A DNA stretch of 64,000 bases from Nocardia miyunensis NBRC 108239 (GCF_001613065.1 NZ_BDBQ01000014.1:62001-126000), one strand, 5' to 3'. Counted from the first letter of the stretch, positions 37,028 to 45,809 are shown. Notes: generated by a model from the letters alone, not told the origin. Translations and numbers: made by a program.

Positions 37028-38455
37028 TCAGAGCGTGATTCCCGTGCGCAGCAGGCGATTCGGGTCGATGAACCGGGCCAGCGTGCGCAGGCGGGCGACG
37101 TTGCCGACGTAGTAGCGATCCGCCGTGACGCCGGGTTCGGTGTAGTTGGCGTACGCACCGGCCGAGGCCGCGCCCAGGGTCCGGTGCGCGCCGGTGATCC
37201 ACGCGCGCGCGTCCTCGGGTGAGTCGGGTTCGTCGACGATCCACTGCAGCGTCGCGGCGTGCGCGCGCCAGGGGAATGCGCAGGCATCGGCCCGGATGTC
37301 CCGCACCGCGCCGTCGAGTGGGTCGACGAGTACGTAACCGGTTGCCCCGCTGCGGGATCGGGCCGTGACGATATCGACGATGGTGCCCGCCACCGCCGCG
37401 TCGAGTTCGCGCACGATGTCCGATCCGGCGATCTTGGTCGAACGCGGGATGGTCGATCCGCCCGCGATGTCGTCGGCGGCCGCCAGATGGCCCAGGGTCC
37501 GGCGGGTGACCGACGCCGGTGTCGTGGCGGCCGCGGCGGTGAGTCCGGCGGCTGCCGCGGCGCCCTGTCCGGCGGGCGTGACCATCAGCACGGAGCATTC
37601 GACAGTGCCTGCGGCAGTGCCGATCTCGACATTCGACCAGACCGATCGGTCGGCGGTGGGCAGCCAGCGGGCCCAGCCGGTGAGGACCCGTGCCGCGGCC
37701 TCGGTGGGGAAGCGGAGCCGGACGATATCGCGGTCCTGCGCCGCGTGGGTGCGGAAGGTGAGCGAGGTGAGGATTCCGGCGCTGCCGCCTCCGCCGCGCA
37801 ACGCCCAGAAAAGTCCGGGCAGTTGGTCGGCGGAGGCGTGCGCGGTTCCGCCGCCGGGCAATACGACGTCGGCGGATTCCAGTGCGTCGCAGGTCAATCC
37901 GTAACGTCGCGAGTCGACGCCCAGACCGCCGCCGAGGGTGAGCCCGGCCAGTCCCACGCTCGGGCACGAGCCGACCGGCAGCGATCTGCCGGACTCGGCC
38001 AGTTCGGCCAGTACCGTGCGAATGGTCGCGCCCGCGCCGACGGTCACCAGGTCGCCGGTCAGCGTGATGTCGTCGAGGCCGCGCACATCCACTACGACCG
38101 TGCCCGTGGTCGCCGACGCGCCCACATACGAGTGCCCGCCCGCGCGGGCGGCCAGGGGCAGGCGGTTGTCACGGGCGAAGGCCACCGCCGCGGCGACGTC
38201 GTTCGCAGTCGTGGCCCGGACCACCGCCAGCGGTGAATCGGTGTCGAACTGCGGATCGAAAAGTTGCTTGGCAGAGGCATATTCGCCATCGGCAGGCAGT
38301 AACAACTTCGTCTGCAACCGCTTTCGCAGAACACCCCAGTCGAGCGGGGCCGCGGTGGACGTACCGGAGCGTGTGAGGGTGGTGGCCGCGGTCAGTGCGC
38401 CGACGCCGCGCAGCAGGGCGCGGCGTCGAACGGGGCCGCCGTCATTCGAAATCAC
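37028..38455 (-). CDS. Tat-exported bicovalent FAD oxidase (BBE-like)
   Basis: 475 residues from GTG 38455, with GGGAGA eight bases upstream. N-terminal twin-arginine signal (RRRALLRGVGALTAATTL). FAD_binding_4 domain with RAGGHSYVGAS, whose His is a covalent flavin ligand, and the second ligand Cys in YGLTCDALESADVVLPGG. The C-terminal BBE motif is YANYTEPGVTADRYYVGNVARLRTLARFIDPNRLL. The family oxidises sugars, aldonates or alkaloids with O2. Substrate unknown. Convergent with fumarase, 21 bp apart. Confidence 0.86.
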   Translation of the reverse strand: MISNDGGPVRRRALLRGVGALTAATTLTRSGTSTAAPLDWGVLRKRLQTKLLLPADGEYASAKQLFDPQFDTDSPLAVVRATTANDVAAAVAFARDNRLPLAARAGGHSYVGASATTGTVVVDVRGLDDITLTGDLVTVGAGATIRTVLAELAESGRSLPVGSCPSVGLAGLTLGGGLGVDSRRYGLTCDALESADVVLPGGGTAHASADQLPGLFWALRGGGGSAGILTSLTFRTHAAQDRDIVRLRFPTEAAARVLTGWARWLPTADRSVWSNVEIGTAAGTVECSVLMVTPAGQGAAAAAGLTAAAATTPASVTRRTLGHLAAADDIAGGSTIPRSTKIAGSDIVRELDAAVAGTIVDIVTARSRSGATGYVLVDPLDGAVRDIRADACAFPWRAHAATLQWIVDEPDSPEDARAWITGAHRTLGAASAGAYANYTEPGVTADRYYVGNVARLRTLARFIDPNRLLRTGITL

Positions 38456-38633
38456 CCGATGTTCTCCCGCCGGAGTAGGGGCAGCGACCCGCGCGTACCG
38501 AACTCGATCGGGCTCGGTACGCCCGACCATACCCGGCGTCTGCGCGGGCGGGGGACAGCGCGGTCAGTGTGACCAGGGCCGCGGCGCCGAACGCGGCGGC
38601 GGCGATGAAGATCATTTCCGGGGTGGATGACAT
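38442..38633 (-). CDS. Small putative membrane or exported peptide
   Basis: 63 residues from ATG 38633 with a single hydrophobic segment (MIFIAAAAFGAAALVTLTALSPARADA), resembling a signal peptide with an Ala-x-Ala cleavage site or an anchor. Its last 14 bases overlap the start of the flavin oxidase gene, which suggests translational coupling. No family recognised; could be spurious. Confidence 0.35.
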   Translation of the reverse strand: MSSTPEMIFIAAAAFGAAALVTLTALSPARADAGYGRAYRARSSSVRAGRCPYSGGRTSGDFE

Positions 38634-38714
38634 GGCGGCTCTCGTTTTTCTGCGCAAAGTTCTCCGTCGTTCGGACTCGGCCGCGGGCGAATGCGAGTGC
38701 TCGCACGCCCGTGC

Positions 38715-38858
38715 TCAACGTGATGGGCGCGGCCGTGCCGACGGTGGGAACCAGGAGGCGGTCGAGTGTCCGTGCGCCACGCCGGGCCGGGTGGTCGGCG
38801 CGGCCGCGACTGATGTGAGAATCAGTGCGGCGCAGGGTATCCGGGTGGCATGCAGCAT
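38715..38858 (-). CDS. Very small putative exported peptide
   Basis: 47 residues from ATG 38858 with a strong AGGAGG nine bases upstream. Hydrophobic N-terminal half (IPCAALILTSVAAAP), then a Pro/Arg-rich tail. The position 81 bp upstream of the next small frame and the flavin oxidase on the same strand suggests a common transcript. Function unknown. Confidence 0.35.
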   Translation of the reverse strand: MLHATRIPCAALILTSVAAAPTTRPGVAHGHSTASWFPPSARPRPSR

Positions 38859-39187
38859 CGAACCGTACCTCCTGAGCCTGAGTTCGTGAAGCCGATCACC
38901 GATCGCGGTGGCGCACCGGCGGACTGGTGCCGCCGCCGCGAGGTGATCACAGCGTAGCGAATGGTCAGCTATCGGCAGGAACGGCGGTGCGCCGGGATGG
39001 ATAGGGTCTGCGGTCGTTCCGCCGAGACCGAAGGTCCCATATCGGAGCGAAATTAGGGCAAAATGTATCGACACGCCGAATTCCCTGACCATTACCGGTG
39101 TGGCGGTGTGTATAAGTGTGCATTCTGAGTACTCGGCGACGTTCGGGCATCTTCCCCGGATCGGTCGAGATGATGGAGGTTTCGGGC
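38859..39187. other. Intergenic region with no recognised gene
   Basis: Apart from an AT-richer stretch at about 39050-39125 (with TATAAG at 39111-39116, a possible rightward -10), nothing interpretable is seen. It separates the flavin oxidase transcript from the biosynthetic region. Confidence 0.3.
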
Positions 39188-39460
39188 GTGCAACGGCGAG
39201 TTGCGGGGGAGTGGTCGGTGCCGATGGGGGAGCCGCGGATGCGGCAGATCCCCGGTGCGGCAGTGGGGGATTCGGGGCGGGTCCTGCCGTGGTGTCCGCC
39301 TGGATGGTTGCTTCTGGAGTTACCGACCGCACTGCTGCTCGCGGTCTTCGTCGGCACCGGATGGCTGGGGTACGCCCAGCACGGACGGCCCACGACCGGT
39401 CGACCCATTCCCGCGGTCGTCCTCCCGGCTCCGGATCCGGCCGCGCCGGGCATGCGCTGA
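39188..39460 (+). CDS. Small single-pass membrane protein
   Basis: 90 residues from GTG 39188, with GGAGG eight bases upstream. One transmembrane segment (WLLLELPTALLLAVFVGTGWLGY) is preceded by a hydrophilic region and followed by a Pro-rich tail ending PDPAAPGMR. No homologue recognised. Good ribosome site and membrane segment support a real gene; function unknown. Confidence 0.45.
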   Translation: MQRRVAGEWSVPMGEPRMRQIPGAAVGDSGRVLPWCPPGWLLLELPTALLLAVFVGTGWLGYAQHGRPTTGRPIPAVVLPAPDPAAPGMR

Positions 39461-39631
39461 GCGACAGCGGGCTCGCGCGTCCAGGAGGTCGCCCCGATCG
39501 AGCGGTCCGGGGGGATTCGGGGCGCACGGCGCACCACCGCGTTCCGGGAACCGCAGGGCCGCAAGGAGGTTCGCCTCGGTGTAGGGTCGCCACCGCGTGC
39601 GCGTCGGCGGACGGGCGGGCGGTGGCGACCC

Positions 39632-40009
39632 TCACATCAGACGACCGGTGTTCAGCTGTATGTAGCTGTTTCTCTCGACGACTTTCCCCTCCGCAAATTT
39701 CCAGAAGTCGGCGAATCGGAGCTGTAGGGGCGCGCCGTCGAGGAAGAAACCGTCGAAATGACCTTGTGTGGCGACGTGGTCGTCACTTTCGAGAATCGTC
39801 TCGACCACGTGGTTGCCCTCCCCGACAACTCGTTCGTTCCGGTAGAATTCCTCGATCGCGGTAAGGCCCTCGAATACCGGATATCCTGGCCGGCGATATA
39901 CGGCTGTGCTCGCGAAGCGCGCCAGCACGGCAGGTATATCTTTGGCATCGACCGCGGTGTAATAGTCGAGTATGATTTCTGCCTGCGTCGATAATTTGAT
40001 TGTTGACAT
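39632..40009 (-). CDS. NTF2-like (SnoaL/ketosteroid-isomerase type) small protein
   Basis: 125 residues. NTF2 fold pattern: helical start (TQAEIILDYYTAVDAKDIPAVLARFASTAVYRRPGYPVFEG), then LTAIEEFYRNER and beta strands ending GKVVERNSYIQLNTG. Such proteins act as isomerases, cyclases or hydrolases on small metabolites in biosynthetic clusters. It is the last gene of a leftward set behind the dehydrogenase (61 bp) and methyltransferase genes. Confidence 0.72.
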   Translation of the reverse strand: MSTIKLSTQAEIILDYYTAVDAKDIPAVLARFASTAVYRRPGYPVFEGLTAIEEFYRNERVVGEGNHVVETILESDDHVATQGHFDGFFLDGAPLQLRFADFWKFAEGKVVERNSYIQLNTGRLM

Positions 40010-40070
40010 TGCGGTTCGCTCCTTACCGCTGGTATGTCGGAAATAACTCTCTCATCGGTGACTGATCGGA

Positions 40071-41048
40071 TCACACCATATCGAGAACGATCTTGGCGCG
40101 GCCTGCCGAGGGAGCCACGGCCATCGAATAGGCGCGGTCGGCATCCGACGGTGCGAAATGATGGGTGATGTAGCGATCGGCGAGGTCGGGAAATTTCGCG
40201 AAGTATTCGTTCGCCGCGCTCAACGCCGCCTGTTTCCGTATCGTGGTGCCCGCCATCAATGTCAGGTCCTTACGCACCAGCGTCTGGAACGGAATCGTAT
40301 AGTTGAGGTCGTCCGGAATGCCGAAGTAATACAGCACTCCCTCGGGGGCCAGGGCGTTCGCCGCGTGACCCAGCGTCGACTGCTGGTGTCCGACCGCCTC
40401 GATCACGATGTCCGGCCGATCGGCGTCGTCCAGGTTCGCCGACCACACATCGGAGGTGGCATGGATCGTTTCGTCGAAACCGAAATCCGCCGCGATGTCG
40501 TCTCTGGCGACCCGATCCACGCCACGCACGCTGCGGGCGCCCATCGCCCTGGCGGCATGGCCGAACAGCAGGCCCATCGGACCCAGCCCGAGGACCGCGA
40601 CGTCGCGGCCCGAGACCGAAGGAATGCGCTGGACGGCCTCGAGGACGCAGGCCAGCGGCTGCAGCATCACCGCCACGTTCGGCGCGAGCGCCGGGTCGTA
40701 GGCCGCCAGCCCGGAAGCCGCGCTCTCGACGTATTCCGCGATGCCGTTGTCCTCGGACGCCCAGCCGACCACCCGCTCGCCGACGGCCAGGGCCGCGGAC
40801 TTCGACGCGACCACTTCGCCGACGATCTCGTGCAGCGGAAACCCGGGCGCCCCCGCCATCGCGGGCGAGGGAGCCGCACCGCCCCACGGCAGCGGGAGCT
40901 GCCCGCGGAAGTAGGGCAGATCGCTGCCGCATATTCCACCGGCGAGAGTCCTGAGCAGAACCTCACCCTCGGCGAGGTCAGCCGCCGACGGGGCCGGAAC
41001 CTCCGCTTCTTCGAAGCGAGCCGGCGCCGTCAGAATCTGCGCCCACAT
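40071..41048 (-). CDS. Zinc-type medium-chain dehydrogenase/reductase
   Basis: 325 residues. The GroES-like N-terminal domain has catalytic zinc ligands in GGICGSDLPYF (Cys) and PLHEIVGEVVASK (His-Glu); the Rossmann motif is VLGLGPMGLLFGHAARAMGA. The four-Cys structural zinc lobe is missing, and this region is replaced by ASEDNGIAEYVESAASGL. It probably oxidises or reduces an alcohol/ketone in the pathway. Substrate unknown. It lies between the methyltransferase and the NTF2-like gene on the same strand. Confidence 0.82.
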   Translation of the reverse strand: MWAQILTAPARFEEAEVPAPSAADLAEGEVLLRTLAGGICGSDLPYFRGQLPLPWGGAAPSPAMAGAPGFPLHEIVGEVVASKSAALAVGERVVGWASEDNGIAEYVESAASGLAAYDPALAPNVAVMLQPLACVLEAVQRIPSVSGRDVAVLGLGPMGLLFGHAARAMGARSVRGVDRVARDDIAADFGFDETIHATSDVWSANLDDADRPDIVIEAVGHQQSTLGHAANALAPEGVLYYFGIPDDLNYTIPFQTLVRKDLTLMAGTTIRKQAALSAANEYFAKFPDLADRYITHHFAPSDADRAYSMAVAPSAGRAKIVLDMV

Positions 41049-41112
41049 CTTTCTTCCCTTCGGATCTGTTTTGCCTGCTCATGGCCGCGGCCGGTGCATG
41101 GTTACCGGGACA

Positions 41113-42114
41113 TCAGCCGCGTTCGAGAATCGTCGTCACCAGCATCTTGTGGTCCTCCATGCTCCGCACCACCGACCAGCCCAGGTCGGCGTACGCCTGC
41201 TCGTACTCCTGCTGTGTCCACAACCTGACGCCGGTGACCGCGTGGTAGATCTCGTAGGTCGGGGAGAACCACGGTTGCGCCGTCCAGCGAGGCGCCGCCA
41301 GCAGATATCCGTCGCCGACCACCAGTCGCCGCACGTTCGGGAACCAGCGCATCCAACCACGCAGCACCGAGGTGATGCCGTCGCCGTCACTGGCCAGCTG
41401 GTGCAGCAGGAAGAAGGTCATGGCGGTGGTGACCGCGTCCCGGTCCACCTCGGCCAGCCAGGCCGGCAACTCGGGCTCGGGCTGAACTGATCCGGGCAGC
41501 AGCGTGATGCGATCGGACAGGCCCAGCCGGGCGACCTCGGCGGTGGCGTCCGCGATCACCCCGTCCTCGATGTCGACCCCGATGAACTGCTCCTTCGTCG
41601 CGATTCCGGCCAGCGCCTGCACCCGGCCGGAGTCGGCGCAGCCGAGATCGATGGTGGTGCCGGGGGTATCGGCGGCGATGGTCTGCCCGATGCTGGCGAA
41701 GATCTCCGGCCGCCGCCGAGCGATATCGGTGCAGGAGCGCGCCACGGCGCCCGGATCGGTGAGGGCCGGGACGGAATTGCGATGCGCGTTGCCGGACAAT
41801 TGCCGGAATGTCGGCTCCCAGCCTCGGACTACACCGCGCACGAAGCCGCGATTCTTGGCGATATCGTGCCCGCTGTGGGTCAGGTGGTAATGCGATCCCT
41901 GTCTGATGAGAAAACCGGCGCGTTCCAGTGCGTCGGCGACGGTGGCCTCGACGCCGGTGGTCGGTGTGATGGTGTCGCCGGCCAGCGCCACGGTCCACCA
42001 TCCCCAATCGTCGGCGGTGACGATGAGTTGCCCGGCGGTGTGGCCCTCGATGACGTCTCGGATGGTCAACTCGGCGGCCGTGGAATGGGGCTCGAGTGGT
42101 GTCACTGCGGTCAT
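41113..42114 (-). CDS. SAM-dependent methyltransferase, MppJ-like (putative alpha-keto acid C-methyltransferase)
   Basis: 333 residues from ATG 42114, with GAGGAAGG upstream. N-terminal winged-helix dimerisation domain, then a Rossmann methyltransferase with TIDLGCADSGRVQALAG and GVDIEDGVIADATAEVARLG. From memory it aligns with MppJ, the iron-containing phenylpyruvate beta-methyltransferase of mannopeptimycin biosynthesis: shared GVDI-DG, FPNVRR and GD segments, and two His at the positions of MppJ iron ligands (FFLLHQL and EIYHAVTGV). The third ligand Asp is Gln here. The aromatic aminotransferase in the same cluster fits a keto-acid substrate. Exact reaction unproven. Confidence 0.65.
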   Translation of the reverse strand: MTAVTPLEPHSTAAELTIRDVIEGHTAGQLIVTADDWGWWTVALAGDTITPTTGVEATVADALERAGFLIRQGSHYHLTHSGHDIAKNRGFVRGVVRGWEPTFRQLSGNAHRNSVPALTDPGAVARSCTDIARRRPEIFASIGQTIAADTPGTTIDLGCADSGRVQALAGIATKEQFIGVDIEDGVIADATAEVARLGLSDRITLLPGSVQPEPELPAWLAEVDRDAVTTAMTFFLLHQLASDGDGITSVLRGWMRWFPNVRRLVVGDGYLLAAPRWTAQPWFSPTYEIYHAVTGVRLWTQQEYEQAYADLGWSVVRSMEDHKMLVTTILERG

Positions 42115-42394
42115 GATGGACCTTCCTCGGGTTCGGCGATGAGGTGATGGGATGATGGGGTTTCGGCGATGGCGCCCCATGTCGGAATCTGTTCGCTGGA
42201 AATGTTTTTCGAGGTATATGACAAGTAGAACAAACGGTTTTTGTCGTACGGTGAACTCGCGTAACGAATCCATTTCGTGTGCGATGCCGAATACGTCGCG
42301 GATTCATTCGACAGGCGCGGGGTATTCTCGCATCATCACCTGTTCCGGTCTTCCGATTTCATGGATTGCGGTCCGGATGTGCGCGGGGCGGTCG

Positions 42395-43573
42395 CTATGC
42401 GGTTGTGGTCGGCTGCGATATGAGGGCGGGGTCCGCTGCGCGCGACGATGCGCGCCGCCGGACGAGGGCGGTGGTCACGGTCAGCACGGCCAGGATCACC
42501 GTGCCGGCGAGTACTCCGTCGCGCATCGATGCGACGGTGGCGATCAGGCCGAGCGCGATCGTGGCGATCGCCGCGAACAGGTAGGCGACCGCCGCGAAAC
42601 GGGAGGTGGCGCGGGCGTGCTGGTCCGGCGGGGTTGCGGCGCTGGCGATTTGGAGACCGGCACGGTAGCCCAGGCCTTGACCGCAGCCGGCCACGATGCC
42701 GCCGCACAACAGCAGCGGCAGGCTGTGTACCCAGGACACCGCCAGCGTGAGCGAGACGCCGGCCACGATGATCACCTGTGCCACCACGGGTTCGGCGGGA
42801 ATCGTCTTCGGCGGGATCACTTGCAGGACGACCCAGGCGGACACGACGTACAGGGTGACCGGGAGGGCCAGCAGCGCGAGGTTGCCGGTATTAAGAAGTG
42901 CGGCACCATAACTGGGCAGCAACGCGATCGTGAGACCGGCGGATACCCAGGCGGCGGTGCCGGTCAGATAGCCGACCGCCTTCGGCTCGAGGGCCGGTCC
43001 TATCGCCTGCGGCGTCTGCGGTGTGGAGTGGGCCGCGTCGAGTCCCTCGGCCCGATCCGCGAACACCACCAGCGCGGCCAGGGTCAGCAGGACGGCGTGC
43101 CCGGCATATGTGACCACCCCCGGGGCGGGCAGGTATTGGGCCACCGTCGCGGCGGCGAAAGTGCCGACCGCGGAACCGAATACGGTAGCCGTCGCCACCG
43201 CGGTACGCGCGCGTTCGCCCCGGCGCTCCAGAATCAGCCCGGCCAGCGAGCCGGTGACCAGCCCGACCGAGAGTCCGGAGAGCACCCGCGCCCCGCACGC
43301 CACCCACGGCGAATGTGCCAGTGCCATGGTCACATCCGCCCCGACGCCGCAGGCGGCGCCTACGCCGATCCGCCACCACCACGACGACCGCGTCGGGGGG
43401 GTGCCCACCACCGTGAGCGCCGGTGCGAGCGCGAACAGGTAGGTCGCGAAGATGACCGTGATGAGCAGCGGCGCCAATGTCCAGACGTGCCGGTAGTACG
43501 GCATCATGCCGGTGGCCATATTGGGTTGCGCCATGATCAGCACGAGGAGTGCGCCGGGGGTCGCTGTCCGCAT
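42395..43573 (-). CDS. MFS transporter, probable exporter of the cluster
   Basis: 392 residues, about 12 membrane segments, Major Facilitator fold. Start ATG 43573 with GGGAGG four bases upstream. The motif-A-like loop AGLILERRGERARTAVA follows TM4-5 helices rich in Gly (SGLSVGLVTGSLAG). Upstream stand two copies of a 14-bp site that also occurs twice upstream of the cluster TetR gene, so this is the likely target of that repressor: a drug or product exporter. The 280 bp to the methyltransferase gene show no gene. Confidence 0.82.
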   Translation of the reverse strand: MRTATPGALLVLIMAQPNMATGMMPYYRHVWTLAPLLITVIFATYLFALAPALTVVGTPPTRSSWWWRIGVGAACGVGADVTMALAHSPWVACGARVLSGLSVGLVTGSLAGLILERRGERARTAVATATVFGSAVGTFAAATVAQYLPAPGVVTYAGHAVLLTLAALVVFADRAEGLDAAHSTPQTPQAIGPALEPKAVGYLTGTAAWVSAGLTIALLPSYGAALLNTGNLALLALPVTLYVVSAWVVLQVIPPKTIPAEPVVAQVIIVAGVSLTLAVSWVHSLPLLLCGGIVAGCGQGLGYRAGLQIASAATPPDQHARATSRFAAVAYLFAAIATIALGLIATVASMRDGVLAGTVILAVLTVTTALVRRRASSRAADPALISQPTTTA

Positions 43574-43587
43574 CAATCCTCCCAAGT

Positions 43588-43633
43588 GAGGAGATCTTCT
43601 CGATTGAGAGTAGCCAAATGGGAAGAACTTCTC
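43588..43633. promoter_or_regulatory. Paired 14-bp operator sites upstream of the MFS gene
   Basis: GAGGAGATCTTCTC (43588-43601) and GGGAAGAACTTCTC (43620-43633) agree at 11 of 14 positions and lie 32 bp apart, about three helical turns. Related sites GGTAAGAAGTTCTC and GGGAAGTTGTTCTC lie upstream of the TetR gene. Consensus GGGAAGAASTTCTC is partly palindromic. Confidence 0.6.
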
Positions 43634-43764
43634 TACTCGGCAGCGGCTTTCGCTATGATGTGACGACCGTCATACCGTCTCGATTGGGCGCTCCCGGACT
43701 CGGCCCGCGCTGCCGGGCGCCCCTCGCGTCGTGCTGCGCGGGCCGCGTCCGGAGATTGCATGCG

Positions 43765-43785
43765 CGTGAAATATGTTGCGGCGCA
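43765..43785 (+). promoter_or_regulatory. Shared upstream element (copy 1) before the aminotransferase
   Basis: CGTGAAATATGTTG (43765-43778) occurs again, base for base, at 45810-45823 before the permease operon, and the similarity extends seven further bases with mismatches. It lies 57-77 bp before the aminotransferase ATG, suitable for an activator site or shared promoter element. Confidence 0.5.
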
Positions 43786-43841
43786 GTTATATCCGCAACC
43801 AGTGTGGGGCGGGAACGCGGTGCGCTCGTTATATTGGGGCG

Positions 43842-44924
43842 ATGACTCCCCGCTTGCGGCCGGATCTGCACACCATCCCCACCTATGTGCCCCGGCTCGC
43901 CCTGCCGGATTCGATCGACCCGATCGAATTGGCCGGTAACGAGACCACATTCGGGCCGTTGCCGTCGGCGCTGGAGGCGGTGTCCGCGGCGGCCGCCGGG
44001 TCGAATCGGTACCAGGACAACCGTTCCGGGGAACTGGTCGGCGCCCTAGCGGATGTGCTGGCGGTACCGCGCGACCGGGTGATCGCGGGCTGCGGCAGCG
44101 TGTCGCTGTGTCACAATCTGGCGCTGATCACCTGTGGCGCGCCCACCGACGAGGTGCTGATGGCGTGGCGGTCGTTCGAGACCTATCCGATCGCGGCTCG
44201 GATCGCGGGGGCTCGGGTGGTGCAGGTCCCGCTGGCGGACGACGTGCACGACCTGGACGCGATGGCGGCGGCGGTCACCGCGAACACCCGGTTGGTGTTC
44301 GTGTGTAACCCGAACAATCCCACCGCCACCGCGGTGGGCCGGGCCGAACTGGAACGATTCGTCGATGCGGTGCCGCCGCACGTGCTGGTGTGCATCGACG
44401 AGGCGTATCTCGAGTTCCTCCGCATGCCCGACCGTCCCGACGGCGTGGAGATCGGCCGGAACAGGCCGAATGTGGTTGCGCTGCGCACGTTTTCGAAGGC
44501 GTACGGGCTGGCGAGCTTGCGGGTGGGCTACGCCGTGGGCGATCCGGCCGTGATCGCCGCGCTGCACCGGGTGCACGTCGCGTTCAGCGTCGGGAGGGTG
44601 GCGCAGGCGGCGGCGCTGGCCTCGCTCGCGGCCCCCGGCGAGCTGCGGCGGCGCACCGACGCGGTGGCCGCCGAGCGCGAGCGGGTCCGCGACGCGCTGT
44701 GTGCGCTGGGCTATCCGGTGCCGCCGAGCCAGGCGAACTTTCTCTGGCTGGGGTTGGCGGACGAAGCGACGTCGTTCACCGTCGCCGCCGCCGAGGCGGG
44801 CATCCGGGTCGCCGACTACGGCGAGGGGGTGCGCGTCACGATCGGGACGCCGGCGGAGAACGACGCGTTCCTGACCTTCGCCGCCGCGTGGGCCCGGACG
44901 GCGCAGCAGTGTCGTTCGGCCTGA
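43842..44924 (+). CDS. Aromatic amino acid aminotransferase (Pat/HisC2-like, PLP fold type I)
   Basis: 360 residues. PLP enzyme with FGPLPSALEAVSAAA, GCGSVSLCHNLALIT, FVCNPNNPTATAVGRAELERFVDAVP and the Schiff-base Lys219 in RTFSKAYGLASLRVGYA. Length and motifs follow mycobacterial Pat (Rv3772, from memory), which transaminates phenylpyruvate and related aromatic keto acids. HisC (histidinol-phosphate) activity is the alternative, but the cluster context favours an aromatic substrate, for example a C-methylated keto acid made by the neighbouring methyltransferase. Confidence 0.82.
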   Translation: MTPRLRPDLHTIPTYVPRLALPDSIDPIELAGNETTFGPLPSALEAVSAAAAGSNRYQDNRSGELVGALADVLAVPRDRVIAGCGSVSLCHNLALITCGAPTDEVLMAWRSFETYPIAARIAGARVVQVPLADDVHDLDAMAAAVTANTRLVFVCNPNNPTATAVGRAELERFVDAVPPHVLVCIDEAYLEFLRMPDRPDGVEIGRNRPNVVALRTFSKAYGLASLRVGYAVGDPAVIAALHRVHVAFSVGRVAQAAALASLAAPGELRRRTDAVAAERERVRDALCALGYPVPPSQANFLWLGLADEATSFTVAAAEAGIRVADYGEGVRVTIGTPAENDAFLTFAAAWARTAQQCRSA

Positions 44925-44933
44925 GGCCGCTGA

Positions 44934-45548
44934 TCAGCGAGCCACGGCCGCTCCGATCCGCAGTGCGCCCTCGGTGGCGTGAGTCAGGTAATCGGTGATC
45001 GTCTCGGCGGACCATCCGCGGTGCTCGCCGAGGTCGTAGATCACGCGTTCGTCGAAGATCGTCGTCCAGAGCAGTACGGCCGCTTCAGGATCGGGCTTCG
45101 GCATGTGCCCGGTCGCGAACAGATCATCGAGCACCCGGCCGAGCACGTCGTAGAGCTGGACGATTACCGGATCGCCGGCGTGCAGGCGCTCGATCATGCC
45201 CTCCGGGCTGCGGATGTGGCGGCACGCCTCGCCCCACGTCTGTGCCTGGGACACCCACATCGCGCAGCTGCGCCGGAAGCGCGTCAGCGGGTCGAGGTTC
45301 GTCTCGACCTCGCCGAAGGCGCCGAGCAGTTGCCTGATCGCGCGGGCGCTGTGCGCGTAGAGCGCCTCGGCCGGCGTGGCGTAGTGGCGGTATGCGGTGG
45401 CGACACCGACCCCCGCCTCGCTGGCGAGTTCGGGTATGGAGAAATCGACTCGGCCGCAGCGTAGAAATCGTTCCACCGCGTCGGTGAGCAGCGTGCGGCT
45501 GCGGAGCGCATCGCTGCGCAGCCGGACTCCTTCGTCTGCACCGGTCAT
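44934..45548 (-). CDS. TetR-family regulator of the biosynthetic cluster
   Basis: 204 residues. N-terminal helix-turn-helix DFSIPELASEAGVGVATAYRHYATPAEALYAHSAR, with a C-terminal effector domain. Ten bases separate it from the convergent aminotransferase stop. Two copies of a 14-bp site stand 16-77 bp upstream of its ATG, and two related copies stand upstream of the MFS gene, consistent with a product-sensing repressor of itself and the exporter. Confidence 0.85.
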   Translation of the reverse strand: MTGADEGVRLRSDALRSRTLLTDAVERFLRCGRVDFSIPELASEAGVGVATAYRHYATPAEALYAHSARAIRQLLGAFGEVETNLDPLTRFRRSCAMWVSQAQTWGEACRHIRSPEGMIERLHAGDPVIVQLYDVLGRVLDDLFATGHMPKPDPEAAVLLWTTIFDERVIYDLGEHRGWSAETITDYLTHATEGALRIGAAVAR

Positions 45549-45563
45549 GGCCCCAGTGTATCT

Positions 45564-45625
45564 GAGAACAACTTCCCACTTGTCCCGGGTCTGTGCTAGC
45601 CTCGCCTAACTGGTAAGAAGTTCTC
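45564..45625. promoter_or_regulatory. Two inverted operator copies upstream of the TetR gene
   Basis: GAGAACAACTTCCC (45564-45577, reverse complement GGGAAGTTGTTCTC) and GGTAAGAAGTTCTC (45612-45625) match the site GGGAAGAACTTCTC before the MFS gene at 11 and 12 of 14 positions. They face each other, with perfect 8-base outer arms CTGAGAAC / GTTCTCAG. The segment between them (45591-45609) resembles an IdeR box on the minus strand at 13 of 19 positions, which may be chance. Confidence 0.6.
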
Positions 45626-45809
45626 AGTTATCTGGTGGTCGATATGCCCCCTGTACGTCTCCTGGTCGCGTCGGTCTTCCCGATGCGCGCGGCGGTCCCA
45701 GTGTCGGTGTCCCTCGTTCTCTCCGTGCGAATCTCGGAGTTCGCCTGATCCTTTTTTCATCGATTACGTTGTGCCGCTTCGGAACAGCCGGAGCGGCTAT
45801 CGGCACATC

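Noticed and set aside
38715..39635. 306-codon leftward frame spanning the 39-kb intergenic region
   Set aside because: Mostly Arg/Pro/Ala low-complexity; only its last 47 codons have a ribosome site and signal-like sequence, and these are listed separately.
42152..43663. 503-codon open frame antisense to the MFS transporter
   Set aside because: The minus strand encodes 12 hydrophobic helices; this frame is their polar mirror.
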